A DNA stretch of 64,000 bases from Polaromonas sp. YR568. GTDB lineage: Bacteria; Pseudomonadota; Gammaproteobacteria; Burkholderiales; Burkholderiaceae_C. A model generated the notes under the pieces. That model searched no databases and had not been told where the DNA came from. It saw only the letters and a program-made list of their open reading frames with translations. Within the stretch, counting starts at the first letter, position 1, and each line of letters begins with the position of its first letter. The translations under genes were made by a program, and so were the position numbers. The stretch covers positions 1 through 64,000 of the forward strand of contig NZ_FPBM01000002.1 in assembly GCF_900116715.1 (NCBI RefSeq). The letters are read 5' to 3'. Shown here in pieces: positions 37,348 through 47,171 of this stretch.

Positions 37348-38346
37348 GTGAAAAAACATATCTACATCTATTCCCCTTCCAGCGCGGTGCGCGACAAAGC
37401 AGGTTTCAAGCGCGGCATCAAGCGCCTCGAGTCCCAGGGACATGCGGTTGAAATCGATACCGATGCACTGGCTCGCCACCAGCGTTTTGCCGGCGACGAC
37501 GACACCCGGCTGGCCGCCATCCACCGCGCGGCCGCCAGCGGCGCCGACATTGCCCTGATCTCGCGCGGCGGCTATGGTCTGACACGCATCCTGCCGGGCA
37601 TCAACTACAAGGCCGTTGCCAAAGCCATCGCAGGCGGCACCCGTTTTGTCGGCCTGAGCGACTTCACCGCCTTCCAGATGGCGGTGATGGCCAAAACCGG
37701 TGCGGTGACCTGGGCTGGCCCCGCGCTCGGTGAAGACTTTGGCGCCGAAACGCCGGACGACATCATGGAAGCCTGTTTTGACGACCTGATCACCGGTCAG
37801 GGCGAGGGAACCGGTTGGCAGCTTCCCAAGCCTGCGGCGGATGCTGTGGCCGACCGACCGGCCAAGACGGGATTCACCGTCAAGGATGCCGTGCTCTGGG
37901 GCGGCAACCTGGCGATGCTGTCTTCACTGGTGGGCACACCTTACCTGCCGGCCGTCAAAGGCGGCATCCTGTTTATTGAGGACGTCAGCGAGCACCCATA
38001 CCGGGTGGAGCGCATGCTGACGCAGTTGCTGCACGCCGGGGTGCTGGCGCAGCAAAAGGCGATTGTTTTCGGGCAGTTCACCAACTACAGCCTGGTGCCG
38101 CACGACAAGGGCTTCAAACTGGCCTCCGTGATCGCCTGGCTGCAGGGCAAGGTCAAAGCCCGCGTGCTGACCGGCCTGCCGTTCGGCCACGTCCCCACCA
38201 AGGTGCTGTTGCCCGTGGGCCAGAAAACCAGCCTGGTGGTGGCGGGCAGGGACGCGTTCTTGCTCTGGGGCCACCTGCATGGCGAACACGAGCATCACGG
38301 CCATGGTCCGCACGACGGCCACGGCCATCACCATCACGCCCATTGA
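37348..38346 (+). CDS. ldcA: LD-carboxypeptidase (muramoyltetrapeptide carboxypeptidase, S66) with His-rich tail
   Basis: 332 residues from a GTG. The enzyme trims the terminal D-Ala from tetrapeptide in peptidoglycan recycling, in the cytoplasm. Catalytic residues: S104 in FVGLSDFTAF, a Glu in EDVSEHPYRVERML (211-224) and H281 in GLPFGHVPTK. The last 22 residues hold 12 His (HGEHEHHGHGPHDGHGHH..., 311-332), not part of the normal fold, and may bind Ni, Zn or Co ions. No metal chaperone gene is near. Symbol by family match. Confidence 0.88.
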   Translation: MKKHIYIYSPSSAVRDKAGFKRGIKRLESQGHAVEIDTDALARHQRFAGDDDTRLAAIHRAAASGADIALISRGGYGLTRILPGINYKAVAKAIAGGTRFVGLSDFTAFQMAVMAKTGAVTWAGPALGEDFGAETPDDIMEACFDDLITGQGEGTGWQLPKPAADAVADRPAKTGFTVKDAVLWGGNLAMLSSLVGTPYLPAVKGGILFIEDVSEHPYRVERMLTQLLHAGVLAQQKAIVFGQFTNYSLVPHDKGFKLASVIAWLQGKVKARVLTGLPFGHVPTKVLLPVGQKTSLVVAGRDAFLLWGHLHGEHEHHGHGPHDGHGHHHHAH

Positions 38347-38466
38347 GCGCTTCGGCCCCGTTTTGGGGCCGTTTGTGGCGGTTCCTGGCTGCAAGCGGGC
38401 AAAAATAAACCAGCGCGAAGCTGGTTTAAAAAGCCTTGGAGGCCAGGAAGAAACTGAAAGAAAATT

Positions 38467-38808
38467 TCAGGTGGTCAGCGGGCTCGAGCGTGAGCTGAGG
38501 CCACGAGGCAGCATGCCTTTGAACTTGTCGCTGATGCGGCTGACTTTTTCGCGGGCGATGGTTTCACCATGCATGGCGGCCAGCACGGCCATCACGTCTC
38601 CACGGGTGTACCAGAGGCCCTGCACGTCCTGTGCGTAGCGCACGCGCCGGGTGATCTTGGGATAGTGTTTTTCGCCGAACTCACCGAGTTCGTCGAGGAT
38701 GTATTCGCGAATTTCTTCGGTGCGGTCTTCCAGTACGGAAGGTGTCACTTCACCGGACCCTAACAAGGCCATGAAACTGCTTTTCAGATTGGGTTTTAGC
38801 CAGCGCAT
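38467..38808 (-). CDS. Conserved hypothetical protein, unknown
   Basis: 113 residues. Not recognised beyond likely conservation in Comamonadaceae. Readable features: a basic N-terminus with KSSFMALLGSGEVTPSVLED, then EEIREYILDELGEFGEKHYPKITRRVRY and a middle RGDVMAVLAAMHGE that looks helical. No signal or membrane segment. Starts are GTG 38817 or ATG 38808; I took the ATG. It stands alone, convergent to the carboxypeptidase gene and divergent from the aldehyde dehydrogenase leader. Confidence 0.65.
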   Translation of the reverse strand: MRWLKPNLKSSFMALLGSGEVTPSVLEDRTEEIREYILDELGEFGEKHYPKITRRVRYAQDVQGLWYTRGDVMAVLAAMHGETIAREKVSRISDKFKGMLPRGLSSRSSPLTT

Positions 38809-38901
38809 GTGTTTCACAACTTTCTACCGGATATCCGTGGGTATTTGTTTGCGTTCCCATGGAACGGCTTCTTCTGTTAGATTAAGACTGCCCGGGTTCA
38901 T

Positions 38902-38991
38902 ATGCAAGGTGTTTTTCGTGAAATGGTTAACGTAAAACAACAAATGAATCAAGGAGTTAGTAACCAGATGTCATGTCGATTCTGGTATTGA
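38902..38991 (+). other. Possible leader peptide ORF before the aldehyde dehydrogenase
   Basis: A 29-codon frame in the 300-base gap, ending ...MSCRFWY then TGA. A shorter start at ATG 38968, with GGAG 11 bases upstream, would give just MSCRFWY. The run Cys-Arg-Phe-Trp-Tyr before the stop is the kind of composition seen in attenuation leader peptides. A 14-bp hairpin begins 14 bases after the stop (39005-39042). Coding evidence is weak because the frame is so short. Confidence 0.4.
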
Positions 38992-39004
38992 ACAGTGTTT
39001 AAAT

Positions 39005-39042
39005 CTTTAGGCTTACAGTTAATTTCAGCTGTGAGTCTAAAG
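39005..39042 (+). promoter_or_regulatory. Long hairpin in the aldehyde dehydrogenase leader
   Basis: Arms CTTTAGGCTTACAG and CTGTGAGTCTAAAG pair over all 14 positions (two G-U) with a 10-base loop. No T run follows within 10 bases, but GTTTTTCCC lies at about 39053. It is 68 bases before the gene start and follows the possible leader peptide. Confidence 0.65.
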
Positions 39043-39109
39043 TCACCGCCCGTTTTTCCCGGCATTATTCACCTCTTTTCAGGCCTCTTTCGAGGTCTTG
39101 CAGACCCCC

Positions 39110-40549
39110 ATGAGCACACAAATGACCGTTTACCCTGCGCACTACATCAACGGCCAATGGGTCAAGGCCCAGTCCTCCGAAACCCTGCCAGTCCATGACT
39201 CCAGCACCGAAGCCGTGATGGCGACGGTGCCCTCCGGCACGGCTGCCGAAGCCGAAGCCGCCGTGCTCGCCGCACGCGCCGCATTTGAGAGCTGGTCCAC
39301 ATTGCCTGTCGAGACCCGTGCGGCTTACCTTGACAAGGTAGCGGCCGGCGTCAAGGCCCGCACCGAAGACCTGGCGATGGCGATTGCCCGCGAGGTCGGC
39401 ATGCCCCTGAAGATGGCCCGCATGGTTCAGGTCGGCGGCCCAGCCTGGCACTGGGGAAACTTCGCCAAAGTGGCGCGCCAGTTTGAGTGGGAGAAAAAAG
39501 TCGGCAACTCCCTGGTGGTGCGTGAGCCCATCGGCGTGGTGGGCTGCATCACACCATGGAACTTCCCGCTCAGCCAGATCACGCTGAAGATCGCCCCCGC
39601 CATGGTGGCCGGCTGCACCGTCGTGCTCAAGCCCAGCGAAATCGCACCGGTCAACGCCATGATCCTGGCCGAAATCATCCACGAGGCAGGCCTGCCGCCC
39701 GGTGTTTTCAACCTGGTCAACGGCCCCGGCCCCGTGGTCGGCGAAGTGCTGGCGACACACCCGGAAGTCGACATGGTGAGCTTTACCGGCTCCACGCGCG
39801 CGGGCAAACGTGTGGGCGAGCTGGCCAGCCAGTCAGTCAAGCGGGTGGCGCTTGAGCTGGGCGGCAAGTCGGCCAGCGTGGTGCTGGACGACGCCAACTT
39901 CGAAGCCGCCATCAAGGGCACCGTGTCGGCCTGCATGCTCAACAGCGGGCAGACCTGTTCGGCCCATACGCGCCTGCTGGTTCCGGCAGCGCGCTATGAA
40001 GAAGCCAAAGCCCTGGCCCAGGCCGCCATCGCCAAATTCAGCATAGGCCCCAGCCTGGAAGAAACCAGCCGGCTAGGCCCGCTGGTCAGCGCCGCGCAGC
40101 GTGACCGCGTGCTGGGCTTTATCCGCACCGGCATTGAAGAGGGCGCAGACGTCATCGCCGGCGGTGCCGACGCGCCGGCCATCGCCAAGGGCTACTTTGT
40201 CCAGCCCACGATTTTGGGGATCAAGGCTTCCGACACCCTGGCCCAGGAAGAGATCTTTGGCCCCGTGCTGGTGGTCATCACCTACAAAGACGAAGATGAA
40301 GCCGTGGCCATCGCCAACAGCACCATCTACGGCCTGGGCGGCGCCGTCTGGAGCGGCTCTGATGAACATGCCATGAAGGTGGCACGCCGATTGCGTACCG
40401 GTCAGGTGGACATCAATGGCGGGCCCTTTAACGGCCAGGCGCCGTTTGGCGGCTACAAGCAGTCGGGCAATGGCCGGGAGAACGGCGTTTACGGATTTGA
40501 GGAGTTCCTGGAATTCAAGGCGATGCAACTCAAACCCAGTGCGGACTGA
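39110..40549 (+). CDS. NAD(P)-dependent aldehyde dehydrogenase
   Basis: 479 residues, standard ALDH size. The catalytic Glu249 is in [10 protein letters not shown] and Cys283 in [31 protein letters not shown] and [13 protein letters not shown] bind the cofactor. It oxidises an aldehyde to the acid; the sequence suggests a broad ALDH of the betaine/coniferyl-aldehyde type but does not fix the substrate. The start ATG 39110 gives [17 protein letters not shown]. It is preceded by the leader ORF and hairpin described separately. Confidence 0.93.
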   Translation: MSTQMTVYPAHYINGQWVKAQSSETLPVHDSSTEAVMATVPSGTAAEAEAAVLAARAAFESWSTLPVETRAAYLDKVAAGVKARTEDLAMAIAREVGMPLKMARMVQVGGPAWHWGNFAKVARQFEWEKKVGNSLVVREPIGVVGCITPWNFPLSQITLKIAPAMVAGCTVVLKPSEIAPVNAMILAEIIHEAGLPPGVFNLVNGPGPVVGEVLATHPEVDMVSFTGSTRAGKRVGELASQSVKRVALELGGKSASVVLDDANFEAAIKGTVSACMLNSGQTCSAHTRLLVPAARYEEAKALAQAAIAKFSIGPSLEETSRLGPLVSAAQRDRVLGFIRTGIEEGADVIAGGADAPAIAKGYFVQPTILGIKASDTLAQEEIFGPVLVVITYKDEDEAVAIANSTIYGLGGAVWSGSDEHAMKVARRLRTGQVDINGGPFNGQAPFGGYKQSGNGRENGVYGFEEFLEFKAMQLKPSAD

Positions 40550-40677
40550 AGCCCGGCAGGTCAGGCAAGGCAACGGAGCAGGGGCCGCCCAGCGGCCCCG
40601 GTCTTCAGTGTCTGACTCCCGTCACATCGCTATGCTTTAATCACTAACAATAACTACAAGCAGTTACACCACACCGT

Positions 40678-41610
40678 ATGGCAGAAGTTACCGTCGTTTT
40701 TGCCGATCTCACAGGAAGTACCGGGGTATTTGAGTCACTGGGCAACGCCAAGGCGACCCAGGCGATCACCCGGCTCACCCAGTGGATAGGCAAGGTCTGT
40801 GAAGCCTATCGCGGCCATGTCGTCAAATACCTTGGCGATGGCGTGCTGGTCGTGTTTCCCGACAACACCGATGCCGTCGACGCCGTGATCGAGCTGCAGC
40901 GCGTGCACCGCGACCGTATCCGCAACTGGCCCGAACAACTCAAGATGAAGTTGCAACTGGGCGTCGCGCGCGGTGAAATCGTCGAGCAGGACGGCGACTG
41001 CTTCGGAGATGCCGTCAATCTAGCGTCACGCCTGAGCGATTTGTCCGGCCCCGACCAGATCCTGGCGACCGAAAACGCTATCAAACAACTTCCGTCCGAT
41101 ACGCTGGTGCGCTCCAGAAACCTGGGCGCGATGGAGATCCGGGGCCGCGTCGAGTCCTGCATGGTGCACCGGATCGAGTGGCAATCTGAAGTTGCATCAG
41201 AGTCGTTCACCGTGCCGGCCAGCCTGCCGGTTGCCCCGGCCAAGCCCGGCAGCCCGGCGGCGGCCATTGAGTTGTCCTGGCTGGACATCAACACGGCGTT
41301 TGTATCGAACGAGCTGCCGATCTTTCTGGGCCGCGACCACGACGCGGAGTTTGTCGTGCAAGACCCGCGCGTCTCGCGCAGGCACGCCAGGATCGAGTGG
41401 CGCGCCGGCAAGTTCTACCTGGAAGACGTCAGCAGCTATGGCACCTGGGTGCGGTTTTCCGACAGCGCGGCCGTCGTCGCGCTGCGCCGGCAGGAATGCG
41501 TCCTGCTGCTCGAAGGCGAAATCGCGCTCGGCGCGCCCTTTGAAGATTTCACGGTGCCTACCGTCAGTTTCAAGTTCGCTGACGGCAAAGTGCATTTGAA
41601 GGAAAAATAG
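40678..41610 (+). CDS. Class III adenylate/guanylate cyclase with C-terminal FHA domain
   Basis: 310 residues. The cyclase domain (1-165) has the two metal-binding Asp (D10 in VFADLTGST, D54 in KYLGDGV), Lys50, and the DAVNLASRL block with N114 and R118 for transition-state contact, so it appears complete. The FHA domain (about 210-300) shows LGRDHDAEFVVQDPRVSRRHAR and SYGTWV, which bind phosphothreonine. There is no membrane segment; the protein is cytoplasmic. No Ser/Thr kinase gene is nearby, so the phospho-partner is unknown. Confidence 0.92.
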   Translation: MAEVTVVFADLTGSTGVFESLGNAKATQAITRLTQWIGKVCEAYRGHVVKYLGDGVLVVFPDNTDAVDAVIELQRVHRDRIRNWPEQLKMKLQLGVARGEIVEQDGDCFGDAVNLASRLSDLSGPDQILATENAIKQLPSDTLVRSRNLGAMEIRGRVESCMVHRIEWQSEVASESFTVPASLPVAPAKPGSPAAAIELSWLDINTAFVSNELPIFLGRDHDAEFVVQDPRVSRRHARIEWRAGKFYLEDVSSYGTWVRFSDSAAVVALRRQECVLLLEGEIALGAPFEDFTVPTVSFKFADGKVHLKEK

Positions 41611-41705
41611 CACCGGCGCATCTTGCCCGGCTCCCCGCAGCCAGCCTGCCGGGCAGCGCCACGCCACAGGCCGCACGCAAGCGGCCATCTATACGGAGCG
41701 TGATC

Positions 41706-44225
41706 TTGATCTGGTTCAAACGGTTGTTCACAGGCCTGCTGGTGCTGGTGCTATTGGCCGCGGCGGCATTGGCTGTCTACGCCTACCGGGCGTTTCCCGT
41801 CCTCGACGGTGAGCTGCAGGCCGCGGGTCTGCAAGGCCCCGTAGCGCTTGAGCGCGACAAGGCCGACGTCACCCATATCAAAGCCCAATCGCCGCATGAC
41901 GCCTGGTTCGCGCTCGGTTATGTGCATGCGCAAGAGCGCGGCTGGCAGCTGGAGTTCAACCGGCGCGTCATGCACGGCGAGCTGTCCGAGGCTTTCGGCC
42001 CCGCCACGCTGGAGACCGACAAGCTGCTGCGCACCCTGGGTGTGGTGCGCGCCGCCGAGCGGCAGTGGCAAAACCTGCCGGCCGAAGGGCGCGACGCCAT
42101 GCAGGCTTACAGCGACGGCATCAACGCGTTTTACGCCAACTCATCGCAGGCGCTCTCACCCGAATTCCATATCCTGGGCGTCAAGCCGGGTGGTCCTTCC
42201 GGCAAGGCCTGGTCACCCACCGACAGCCTGGCCTGGTCGCTGATGATGGCGCTGGACCTGGGCGGCAACTGGGGCACGGAATTCGCACGGCTTTATGCCG
42301 CCCGCACACTGAAGACGGCGGAGCTCTGGCAACTGTTTCCGCCTTACCCGGGCGAGCAGCCCGCCTCGGACGTGGACTTTTCAAAGCTCTATGCCGACCT
42401 GGGTGTCTACCGTGCCGGCACTCCGGCCGCTACCCAAAAAGTATCGGCATACGATCGAATTCATATCCCCGAAGCTTCATCGGCAGAAACGCCCCTGGTC
42501 GCCGGCGTCAACGACTGGGCCGCCACGCTCGGCCAGGCTGACGGCAAGGGCTCCAACAACTGGGTGGTAGCCGGCAGCCACAGCCGCACCGGCAAACCGC
42601 TGCTCGCCAACGACCCGCATCTGGGCCTGTCCGCACCGGCGATCTGGTACTTCGCGCGCCTGCAGGCCGAGGGCCTGGACGTCGTAGGCGCCACCTTGCC
42701 GGGCCTGCCTTTTGTGGTGCTGGGGCGCACGCAAAAAGTGGCATGGAGCTTCACCAACACGGCTCCGGATGTGCAGGACCTGTACCTGGAGCAGGTCAAC
42801 CCGGCCAATCCCAGGCAATACCGGCTTCCTCGCGTTCCGGGCAGCACCCCAACGGCAGAGGCCTGGGCAGACTTTCAGACCCGCGAAGAAACCATCAAGG
42901 TCAAGGGCCAGCCCGATGTGGTGCTGACCGTTCGCGAAAGCCGCCACGGCCCGGTGCTCAGCGACGTGCAGAAGTCGCATGCCGACCTGCTGGACACCAG
43001 CAAATACGTCATTGCGCTGCGCTGGGCCGCCCTCGACGCAGACAACCAGACCGTGCTGGCAGGGCTGCGCGCCAACCGGGCCCAATCGGCTGACGAAATG
43101 ATCGCCGCCTTTGCCGCCTACCACTCGCCCATGCAAAACCTGGTGACGGCAGACGTCGCCGGCCGCATGGCCTTCAAGGCCGCGGGCAAAGTGCCGCTGC
43201 GCAAACCCGACAACGACATCCGCGGCATCGCGCCATCGCCCGGTTGGGACGCCCGCTACGACTGGGCAGGCTGGGTGCCCTACGCGCAGACGCCGCAAAC
43301 CGGGCAGGGCGAAATCGAGGCCAAAGGCTGGCTCTCGACCGCCAACCAGCGCATCACGCCGCCCAACTTTCCCATCTTCATGGGCCAGGACTGGACCGTG
43401 CCTTACCGCTACAACCGGATTGAGCAGTTGCTCGCCGCCACGCCGCAGCACGACATGGCATCGATGCAGAAGATTCAGGCCGATCAGCTGTCGGCAGCCA
43501 CCGCCAAACTGCTGCCGTTTTTGCAGAAAACGCTCTCGCAGCCGGGAGGCCACGCGCTCGCCGATGCGGCACGGCAGGCCACGGCAGGTTTTGACGGCAC
43601 CATGCGCGCCGACCAGGCCGCGCCGCTGATATTTGCCGCCTGGGCCGATGAACTCACGCGCGGCATCATTGGCGCCAAGCTCGGCGAGCCGGCACTGGCC
43701 ACGCTCTACGGCAAGCGTCATTTCAGGAGCACGCTGGAAGATGTCCTGGAGCGCAACGACGCCAACTGGTGCGGCGCTGCAGGTTGCGCGGCGCAATCCA
43801 CCGCAGCACTGGGCCGCGCGCTGAACCGCCTGCAAGCGGCCTATGGCGCCGACGTGAGCAGCTGGACATGGGGCAGGGCCCACCCCGCGCTCTCGGCCCA
43901 CAAGCCCTTTGGCAATGTGCCTTTGCTGGCGCGGTTTTTTGACGTTCGCGTCCCGACCGGCGGCGACACCTTTACCGTCAACGTCGGTCAGTACTGGGCC
44001 ACCAGCGACGCCACACCTTTCGCCAACCGGCAGGCGGCGTCATTGCGGGCAGTCTATGACATGGCCGACCTGGAGAATTCCCGCTTTATTTACCAGACGG
44101 GGCAAAGTGGGCTGGTATTTTCCAGCCGTTATCGCGACATGCGGGACGACTGGGCCGCCGTGCGGTACCGGCCCCTGCAGATGAACCCGCCCGCCTGGGC
44201 GCACCAGCTCACGCTGCGGCCCTGA
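41706..44225 (+). CDS. Penicillin acylase-family amidohydrolase (Ntn hydrolase)
   Basis: 839 residues from TTG 41706, which has GGAG seven bases upstream; a GTG at 41700 is closer to the RBS and less likely. The N-terminus is a membrane/signal segment (LLVLVLLAAAALAVYAYRAF). The chain is cut before Ser283 (GKGSNNWVVAG), which becomes the N-terminal nucleophile of the beta subunit. LGYVHAQERGWQLEFNRR and NDPHLGLSAPAIWYFARL are family motifs. Relatives hydrolyse penicillins, cephalosporins or acyl-homoserine lactones; the substrate here is not known. The protein is periplasmic. Confidence 0.9.
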   Translation: MIWFKRLFTGLLVLVLLAAAALAVYAYRAFPVLDGELQAAGLQGPVALERDKADVTHIKAQSPHDAWFALGYVHAQERGWQLEFNRRVMHGELSEAFGPATLETDKLLRTLGVVRAAERQWQNLPAEGRDAMQAYSDGINAFYANSSQALSPEFHILGVKPGGPSGKAWSPTDSLAWSLMMALDLGGNWGTEFARLYAARTLKTAELWQLFPPYPGEQPASDVDFSKLYADLGVYRAGTPAATQKVSAYDRIHIPEASSAETPLVAGVNDWAATLGQADGKGSNNWVVAGSHSRTGKPLLANDPHLGLSAPAIWYFARLQAEGLDVVGATLPGLPFVVLGRTQKVAWSFTNTAPDVQDLYLEQVNPANPRQYRLPRVPGSTPTAEAWADFQTREETIKVKGQPDVVLTVRESRHGPVLSDVQKSHADLLDTSKYVIALRWAALDADNQTVLAGLRANRAQSADEMIAAFAAYHSPMQNLVTADVAGRMAFKAAGKVPLRKPDNDIRGIAPSPGWDARYDWAGWVPYAQTPQTGQGEIEAKGWLSTANQRITPPNFPIFMGQDWTVPYRYNRIEQLLAATPQHDMASMQKIQADQLSAATAKLLPFLQKTLSQPGGHALADAARQATAGFDGTMRADQAAPLIFAAWADELTRGIIGAKLGEPALATLYGKRHFRSTLEDVLERNDANWCGAAGCAAQSTAALGRALNRLQAAYGADVSSWTWGRAHPALSAHKPFGNVPLLARFFDVRVPTGGDTFTVNVGQYWATSDATPFANRQAASLRAVYDMADLENSRFIYQTGQSGLVFSSRYRDMRDDWAAVRYRPLQMNPPAWAHQLTLRP

Positions 44226-44243
44226 GGCGGTCCCTGCTAACGG

Positions 44244-46418
44244 TCAGGCGGGGATGGCGTCGACGTTGAGCCTGTCCCAGTGGCGGTGCAGGGCCATGGC
44301 GGCCATGAAATCCTGCGACACCTGCCCATCGGTGACTTTGCGCGCATCGGCAATGATCACGCCAGGCGTCGGCACATGCGGCGTCTCCGGGTCTTTGCCC
44401 ATGCTGAAGCCCAGCGTGCCCAGCAGTTGCACGCCGTCATTGACGGCGCAAATCGTCTTGCAGTGCTTGTAGGCCTCCAGCACAAAGTGCACTGCTTCAC
44501 CCATCGCCCCCAGAGCTGCGGCGCTGTCGCTCCCGCCAGGAATCAGCACGGCATCAAACATCACGGAAGGCATGTTGGTGAAGGTGTGGTCTACCGCCAG
44601 TTGCCGCCCCGACGATGTGCTGATGGTGCCCAGGTGCGGCGCGATCAGCTTGCATTGGGCGCCGGCGTCCTGCAGGTCTTGCTGCAGGCGCTTGAGCGCG
44701 CCGGCCTCCACACCGTCGGCCACCAGGATGGCCACCTTGCGGGTTTTCACACTGCCGCCGGGCCGGCCCACCATGCGCAGGGCCGGGTCTTCTTCCACTT
44801 TGCTGGTAATCCGGTAGTCGCGAAAACCCAGGCGGCCCGCCGCGGCCTTCGGGTCGGGCGGCTTGATGCCCAGCGGCGCCGCCACACGAGCGGCCAGCTT
44901 CAGGTCTACATGGGCCAGGTTGTCCACAATGCGCTGGCGCACGTCGGGCGTTTCGACGTTGGAAAGCTCGAAGCGAAAAGCCGCCACGATATGGTCTTTT
45001 TCGATGGCGCTCTGGCTGTTCCAGAACAGCGTGGCCTGCGAAAAATGATCGTCAAAGGACGGGCTGCGGCGCCGGACTTTGGGCGGCTCCAGCTCTTCCG
45101 GGTAAGACTGAAAGCCTTGCGCGCCGCCATCCACCCTGAATTCAGTACCGTTGCCCAAGGTGTTGGGTTCATAAGCAACCCGGCCCTTGGCAATCGTCTG
45201 CCGGTGCAAGCCGTCGCGCTGGAAGTTGTGCATGGGGCACACCGCACGGTTGATCGGAATCTCATGGAAATTCGCGCCACCCAGGCGTGAGAGCTGTGTG
45301 TCGGTGTAAGAGAAAAGACGCCCCTGCAACAAGGGGTCGTTCGAGAAATCGATGCCCGGCACCAGATGCCCCGGGTGAAATGCCACCTGTTCGGTCTCGG
45401 CAAAAAAATTGTCCGGGTTCCGGTTCAGCACCATCTTGCCAATCAGCTGCACCGGCACCTGTTCTTCCGGGATCAGTTTGGTCGGGTCCAGGATGTCAAA
45501 GCCGAGTTCGGCTTCCTTGCCTTCATCCACAATCTGCACGCCCAGCTCCCACTCAGGGAAGTCTCCGCGCTCAATCGCCTCCCACAGGTCGCGGCGGTGA
45601 AAGTCGGCATCCTTGCCGGCAATCTTCTGTGCCTCGTCCCACATCAGGCCGTGCACACCGAGCTTGGGCTTCCAGTGGAACTTGACGAAAGACGACTCGC
45701 CCCGCGCATTGATAAAACGAAAAGCGTGAACACCGAAGCCTTCCATCATGCGCAGGCTGCGCGGGATGGCCCGGTCCGACATGGCCCACATCAGCATGTG
45801 GGTGGACTCCGGCATCAGCGAGGCAAAGTCCCAGAAGGTGTCGTGCGCGCTAGCCGCCTGCGGCATCTCGTGATGAGGTTCCGGCTTCACCGCGTGGATC
45901 AGGTCGGGAAACTTGATCGCGTCCTGGATGAAGAAGACCGGAATGTTGTTGCCTACCAGGTCGTAGTTGCCCTCGGAGGTATAGAACTTGACGGCAAACC
46001 CGCGAACATCGCGCACCGTGTCGGCCGAACCCTTGGAGCCCGCCACGGTGGAAAAGCGGACAAACACCGGCGTTTCCACATCGGGGTCCTGCAAAAAAGC
46101 GGCGCTGGTGTACTGCACCATGGACTTGTAGGGTTTGAAATAGCCGTGCGCGCCGGAGCCGCGCGCATGCACCGCCCGCTCGGGGATGCGTTCATGGTCG
46201 AAGTGGGTGATTTTTTCGCGGAGGATGAAGTCCTCCAGCAGGGTGGGGCCGCGCACGCCGGCCTTGAGTGAATTGTGGTTGTCCGGCAGCTGCAAGCCCT
46301 GGTTGGTCGTCAGCACAGGCGCTGCGGCTGCGGTAAAGGTTTCAAGTTGTGCTTTTTTGTCCCTGGCGCTGTCCGTACTTCGGCTTGAGTTTGGCGCATT
46401 GCGCTTGGATGGCGGCAT
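44244..46418 (-). CDS. katE: Large-subunit catalase HPII type
   Basis: 724 residues (E. coli HPII 753). The heme-distal His84 is in [15 protein letters not shown], the conserved Asn in [17 protein letters not shown] and the proximal Tyr in [17 protein letters not shown]-terminal class I amidotransferase-like (DJ-1/PfpI) domain runs from about 590 to 724 ([17 protein letters not shown]), typical of clade 2 catalases. A charged 45-residue N-terminal extension is present. It removes hydrogen peroxide, usually in stationary phase. It is separated by 18 bases from the convergent acylase gene. Confidence 0.94.
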   Translation of the reverse strand: MPPSKRNAPNSSRSTDSARDKKAQLETFTAAAAPVLTTNQGLQLPDNHNSLKAGVRGPTLLEDFILREKITHFDHERIPERAVHARGSGAHGYFKPYKSMVQYTSAAFLQDPDVETPVFVRFSTVAGSKGSADTVRDVRGFAVKFYTSEGNYDLVGNNIPVFFIQDAIKFPDLIHAVKPEPHHEMPQAASAHDTFWDFASLMPESTHMLMWAMSDRAIPRSLRMMEGFGVHAFRFINARGESSFVKFHWKPKLGVHGLMWDEAQKIAGKDADFHRRDLWEAIERGDFPEWELGVQIVDEGKEAELGFDILDPTKLIPEEQVPVQLIGKMVLNRNPDNFFAETEQVAFHPGHLVPGIDFSNDPLLQGRLFSYTDTQLSRLGGANFHEIPINRAVCPMHNFQRDGLHRQTIAKGRVAYEPNTLGNGTEFRVDGGAQGFQSYPEELEPPKVRRRSPSFDDHFSQATLFWNSQSAIEKDHIVAAFRFELSNVETPDVRQRIVDNLAHVDLKLAARVAAPLGIKPPDPKAAAGRLGFRDYRITSKVEEDPALRMVGRPGGSVKTRKVAILVADGVEAGALKRLQQDLQDAGAQCKLIAPHLGTISTSSGRQLAVDHTFTNMPSVMFDAVLIPGGSDSAAALGAMGEAVHFVLEAYKHCKTICAVNDGVQLLGTLGFSMGKDPETPHVPTPGVIIADARKVTDGQVSQDFMAAMALHRHWDRLNVDAIPA

Positions 46419-46522
46419 GAGGAGTCCTTGATTGAATTAAAAAGAGAGCAGGGGAGCCCGGTGTCAGGTGCCAGCCACCGGGTGGGTCGGAGAAAAGGAA
46501 ATGTTGCGGCGCGGCACCGCGA

Positions 46523-46792
46523 TCACGAATCGAGCAGGCCTTCCAGCACTTTCACGCCGGCCAGCAGCGCCAGCGCCCCGACCGTTCCGGCCAGGCACCA
46601 GGCCATAAATTCCTGAACGATCTCTGCCAGGGTGTCCGGCAGGGCCATCGAGAATAAAAAGAGGCCGGCCGCGCACACCAGCACGGTGAGGAAGGCATGC
46701 AGCAGGTCGATATCTTTGGGGTTGGCGCGAATTCGCCAGGTTGTGAACCACCCGGCAGCCAATCCCGTCATCAGTCCGACCAGCAGTTTCAT
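46523..46792 (-). CDS. Small two-helix membrane protein, unknown
   Basis: 89 residues. Two clear hydrophobic segments: an N-terminal half-helix (LLVGLMTGLAAGWFTTWRIR) and the pair HAFLTVLVCAAGLFLFSMAL and FMAWCLAGTVGALALLAGVKV. No named family recognised. GGGGA lies seven bases before the ATG. The gene is upstream of katE on the same strand with a 104-base gap, so it may be read together with the catalase. Confidence 0.65.
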   Translation of the reverse strand: MKLLVGLMTGLAAGWFTTWRIRANPKDIDLLHAFLTVLVCAAGLFLFSMALPDTLAEIVQEFMAWCLAGTVGALALLAGVKVLEGLLDS

Positions 46793-47099
46793 GATGTGTC
46801 CCCGAAGTTTTGCGGTGTTTACCAGCCCATTTACGAGCGATTTGCCAGCGTCACTGGCTCCGTAGGCAGACCTTACGCGTCACGCGCGGGCACACCAGTA
46901 GCCGGATGACGGCCTCCTGTGTAAGGCCTTTCTTTTCCTCGCGTAAGACATCGCTTACCGGGACTTATCAGGAGATGGGGCAACGAGTGCGCCTGCGCAA
47001 AAAGTGCTGCTGCCGAATTCCGCCGTAGCCTTTTCTCCTACACAGGCTTGCTGGGACTTCCGGCAAAACGGGCCTTCGGGGTGACTTAAATTGATACCC
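46793..47099. other. Intergenic region upstream of the receiver gene
   Basis: About 310 bases without a convincing gene. It contains several short dyads (for example GGCCTTTC and GCGTAAG near 46925-46945) and CTCCTACACAGG near 47035, but no consensus sigma-70 promoter that I would defend. It must hold the divergent promoters of the small membrane gene and the receiver gene. Confidence 0.4.
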
Positions 47100-47171
47100 A
47101 TGAAAGACATTCACACCACCGGCATGGGCGCCATGAGCGGCCCGGCCTGGCAAGCAGGAACCGGCCCATGA
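47100..47171 (+). other. Short upstream ORF overlapping the receiver gene start
   Basis: A 23-codon frame (MKDIHTTGMGAMSGPAW...) whose TGA stop overlaps the ATG of the receiver gene (ATGA at 47168). It has no Shine-Dalgarno sequence. It could couple translation or be chance; the frame contains an alternating Met/Gly stretch. Confidence 0.3.

Noticed and set aside
40604..40630. CRP-like site before the cyclase gene (TGTCTG...TCACA)
   Set aside because: The half-sites are not spaced by six bases and one is imperfect, so I do not call it.
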